Assembly (NCBI GenBank): GCA_004563195.1
Contig: SFTJ01000093.1
Location: forward strand, 1-6,454
Direction of reading: 5' to 3'
DNA: 6,454 bases
Origin: a bacterium
Lineage (GTDB): Bacteria > Bacteroidota > Bacteroidia > Bacteroidales > Muribaculaceae
Both the position numbers and the translations under genes were made by a program. Below, piece by piece: positions 4,821 through 6,454 of this stretch. Numbering within the stretch: position 1 is the first letter of the stretch; each line of letters opens with the position of its first letter. The notes under the pieces were generated by a model. It had not been told where the DNA came from, ran no database searches, and saw only the letters and a list, made by a program, of their open reading frames with translations.

Positions 4821-6224
4821 ATGGCAATTAAAAGAACAAAGATAGTAGACATCTTTACTCCCGAACTCATAGGAGAGAAAGTGTGTGTTAAGGGCTGGGT
4901 TCGCACTCGCCGTGGTAACAAAAACGTGCAGTTTATTGCACTCAACGATGGTTCTACTATTAAAAATGTGCAAATAGTAGTGGATTTGGCTAAGTTTACC
5001 GATGAGCAGCTAAAGCCTATTACCACCGGTTCGAGCCTTTGTGTTGAAGGTCTTTTGGTGGCTTCGCAAGGCAAGGGTCAGACCTGCGAAATTCAAGCCG
5101 AATCAATAGAGATTTATGGTACTGCCGATGTGGAAAGCTATCCATTGCAGAAGAAGGGTCACACTATGGAATACCTTCGCGAGATAGCCCACTTGCGTGG
5201 ACGCACCAACACATTTGGCGCTGTGTTCCGCATTCGCCACAATATGGCTATTGCTATCCACAAATTCTTCCACGAACGCGGATTTTTCTATTTCCATACA
5301 CCTATCATCACTGCCAGCGATTGCGAAGGTGCCGGTCAGATGTTCCAGGTTACTACCAAGAACCTCTACAACCTCAAGAAAGATGAAAACGGAAGCATCA
5401 CTTACGATGACGATTTCTTCGGAAAACAGACCAGCTTGACCGTATCGGGTCAGCTCGAAGGCGAACTTGCTGCCACTGCTCTGGGTGCTATCTACACTTT
5501 TGGCCCCACTTTCCGTGCCGAAAACAGTAATACTCCGCGCCACTTGGCTGAATTTTGGATGATTGAACCCGAGGTGGCTTTCAACGACATTACCGATAAC
5601 ATGGACCTCGCCGAGGATTTCATCAAATATTGCATCAAGTGGGCTCTCGACAACTGCAAGGACGACATTCAGTTCTTGAATGATATGTTCGACAAGGAAT
5701 TGATAGCTCGTCTCGAAGGCGTGCTCAAGGGCAGCTTCGTGCGCTTGCCTTACACCGAGGGTATTAAGATTCTCGAAGAGGCTGTGGCTAAGGGACATAA
5801 GTTTGAATTCCCGGTTTATTGGGGCGTAGACCTCGCCAGCGAGCACGAACGCTATCTCGTTGAAGAGCATTTCAAGCGTCCGGTTATCCTCACCGATTAT
5901 CCTAAGGAAATCAAGGCATTCTATATGAAGCAGAACGACGATAACAAGACTGTTCGCGCTATGGATGTATTGTTCCCGAAGATTGGTGAAATTATTGGCG
6001 GTTCTGAACGCGAAGAAAACTACGACAAACTCCTTGGTAGAATCAACGAACTTGGCATTCCTATGAAGGATATGTGGTGGTATCTCGATACTCGTAAGTT
6101 TGGTACAGTGCCTCATAGCGGTTTCGGACTCGGTTTCGAGCGCTTGTTGCTGTTCGTTACAGGTATGACCAACATTCGCGACGTGATTCCATTCCCACGC
6201 ACTCCTAAGAATGCAGAATTCTAA
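4821..6224 (+). CDS. asnS: Asparaginyl-tRNA synthetase
   Basis: AsnRS joins asparagine to tRNA-Asn using ATP, in the cytosol, as a class IIb dimer. The length of 467 aa matches the bacterial family (E. coli 466). The N-terminal OB-fold anticodon-binding domain (about 1-105) includes VKGWVRTRRGNKNVQFIALNDG. The catalytic core shows the AsnRS-typical HLRGRTNTFGAVFRIRHN and TPIITASDCEGAGQMFQVTT blocks. Motif 2 is FGPTFRAENSNTPRHLAEFW (227-246, with R232), and IGGSERE is at 392-398. Motif 3 is GFGLGFERLLLF (434-445, with R441). The SDCEGAG block and the absence of a GAD insert favour AsnRS over AspRS. A direct AsnRS implies the cell need not rely on the Asp-tRNA-Asn amidation route for tRNA-Asn. 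The ATG at 4821 fits the family start. It is followed by a strong terminator and probably depends on read-through from rluB. Confidence 0.97.
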   Translation: MAIKRTKIVDIFTPELIGEKVCVKGWVRTRRGNKNVQFIALNDGSTIKNVQIVVDLAKFTDEQLKPITTGSSLCVEGLLVASQGKGQTCEIQAESIEIYGTADVESYPLQKKGHTMEYLREIAHLRGRTNTFGAVFRIRHNMAIAIHKFFHERGFFYFHTPIITASDCEGAGQMFQVTTKNLYNLKKDENGSITYDDDFFGKQTSLTVSGQLEGELAATALGAIYTFGPTFRAENSNTPRHLAEFWMIEPEVAFNDITDNMDLAEDFIKYCIKWALDNCKDDIQFLNDMFDKELIARLEGVLKGSFVRLPYTEGIKILEEAVAKGHKFEFPVYWGVDLASEHERYLVEEHFKRPVILTDYPKEIKAFYMKQNDDNKTVRAMDVLFPKIGEIIGGSEREENYDKLLGRINELGIPMKDMWWYLDTRKFGTVPHSGFGLGFERLLLFVTGMTNIRDVIPFPRTPKNAEF

Positions 6225-6259
6225 TCACGAATTTTTTTTTCACGACACATTATATATAA

Positions 6260-6289
6260 AGCGAGTTCCCGGGTGGGGCTCGCTTTTTT
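6260..6289 (+). terminator. Intrinsic terminator of asnS
   Basis: AGCGAGTTCC (6260-6269) pairs with GGGGCTCGCT (6275-6284), 10 bp with two G-U pairs, around a CGGGT loop. The T-run extends to 6289. It begins 36 nt past the asnS stop codon. Confidence 0.92.
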
Positions 6290-6402
6290 GTTGGTGAGGG
6301 TGTGGAATTTTTTTTTTGTGGTGTAAGTTGTTGAGTTAAGGTGAGTTGGGTAGAGTGGGGTAAAAATAGTTGTAAAAAATATTGAAAAATGTTTTGTGGG
6401 TT
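6284..6402. other. 119-nt stretch with no C on the plus strand
   Basis: From the T-run of the asnS terminator to 6402 the plus strand contains only G, T and A. It includes a run of ten T (6308-6317), several GG/GGG/GGGG runs (to 6360) and then three A-tracts. On the minus strand the same stretch is G-free and rich in C and A. No gene is present. Confidence 0.95.
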
Positions 6403-6423
6403 CGGAAAAAGGTATTAACTTTG
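6393..6423 (+). promoter_or_regulatory. Consensus Bacteroidota promoter leaving the right edge, with phased upstream A-tracts
   Basis: TTTG (6393-6396), exactly 19 nt, then TAACTTTG (6416-6423) is a full consensus match. A-tracts centred near 6364, 6376 and 6387, plus one in the spacer near 6408, are spaced at about one or two helical turns. This resembles the A/T-rich upstream elements of very active promoters. The transcript would start near 6430 and leave the window, so its gene is not visible. Confidence 0.85.
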
Positions 6424-6454
6424 CACTCGCTTTCGGGAAGAAAATAACTCGAGA

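Noticed and set aside
5103..6116. Minus-strand 337-aa open frame across asnS
   Set aside because: It is a shadow of asnS with no recognisable domain.

Overview
The window looks like a chromosomal segment from a member of the Bacteroidales (Prevotella/Bacteroides/Muribaculaceae type). Two things support this. The proteins resemble Bacteroidota housekeeping enzymes, and the intergenic spaces carry the characteristic Bacteroidota promoter (TTTG, about 19 nt, TAnnTTTG) rather than -35/-10 boxes, with A/T-rich leaders and no strong Shine-Dalgarno sequences. Genus cannot be fixed from the sequence alone.

Layout, left to right. (1) Positions 1-922 hold the C-terminal part of a superfamily 1 (COG1112/Upf1-like) helicase fused to a PD-(D/E)XK nuclease domain of the DUF559/MTES_1575 type. 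Its N-terminal half lies outside the window. (2) Positions 923-1351 have no convincing gene but hold short repeats: four tandem 9-mers built on GTCNGAC, a doubled 10-mer, and TTGCG recurring about once per helical turn. (3) On the minus strand is a tRNA-Val(UAC) gene with its own consensus promoter (right) and strong intrinsic terminator (left). (4) On the plus strand come three housekeeping genes: purB (adenylosuccinate lyase), an RluB/RsuA-family rRNA pseudouridine synthase with a long N-terminal low-complexity extension containing eleven YGNRQQGG units, and asnS (asparaginyl-tRNA synthetase). (5) A strong terminator follows asnS, then a 119-nt stretch without a single C on the plus strand, then a near-perfect promoter with phased A-tracts pointing out of the right edge, probably driving a strongly expressed or stable-RNA transcript.

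The tRNA, the rRNA-modifying enzyme and the aminoacyl-tRNA synthetase all serve translation, and purB serves purine/AMP synthesis. The helicase-nuclease is the only accessory-looking gene. It lies on the 3' side of a tRNA gene, a common place for island insertion, but no duplicated tRNA end is visible in the window. purB and the pseudouridine synthase appear to have separate promoters. asnS has no visible promoter of its own and probably depends on read-through past a hairpin.

I see no complete novel system. The most interesting items are the repeat-rich extension on the pseudouridine synthase, the C-free tract with the outgoing promoter, the head-to-head related promoters of tRNA-Val and purB, and the truncated helicase-nuclease.
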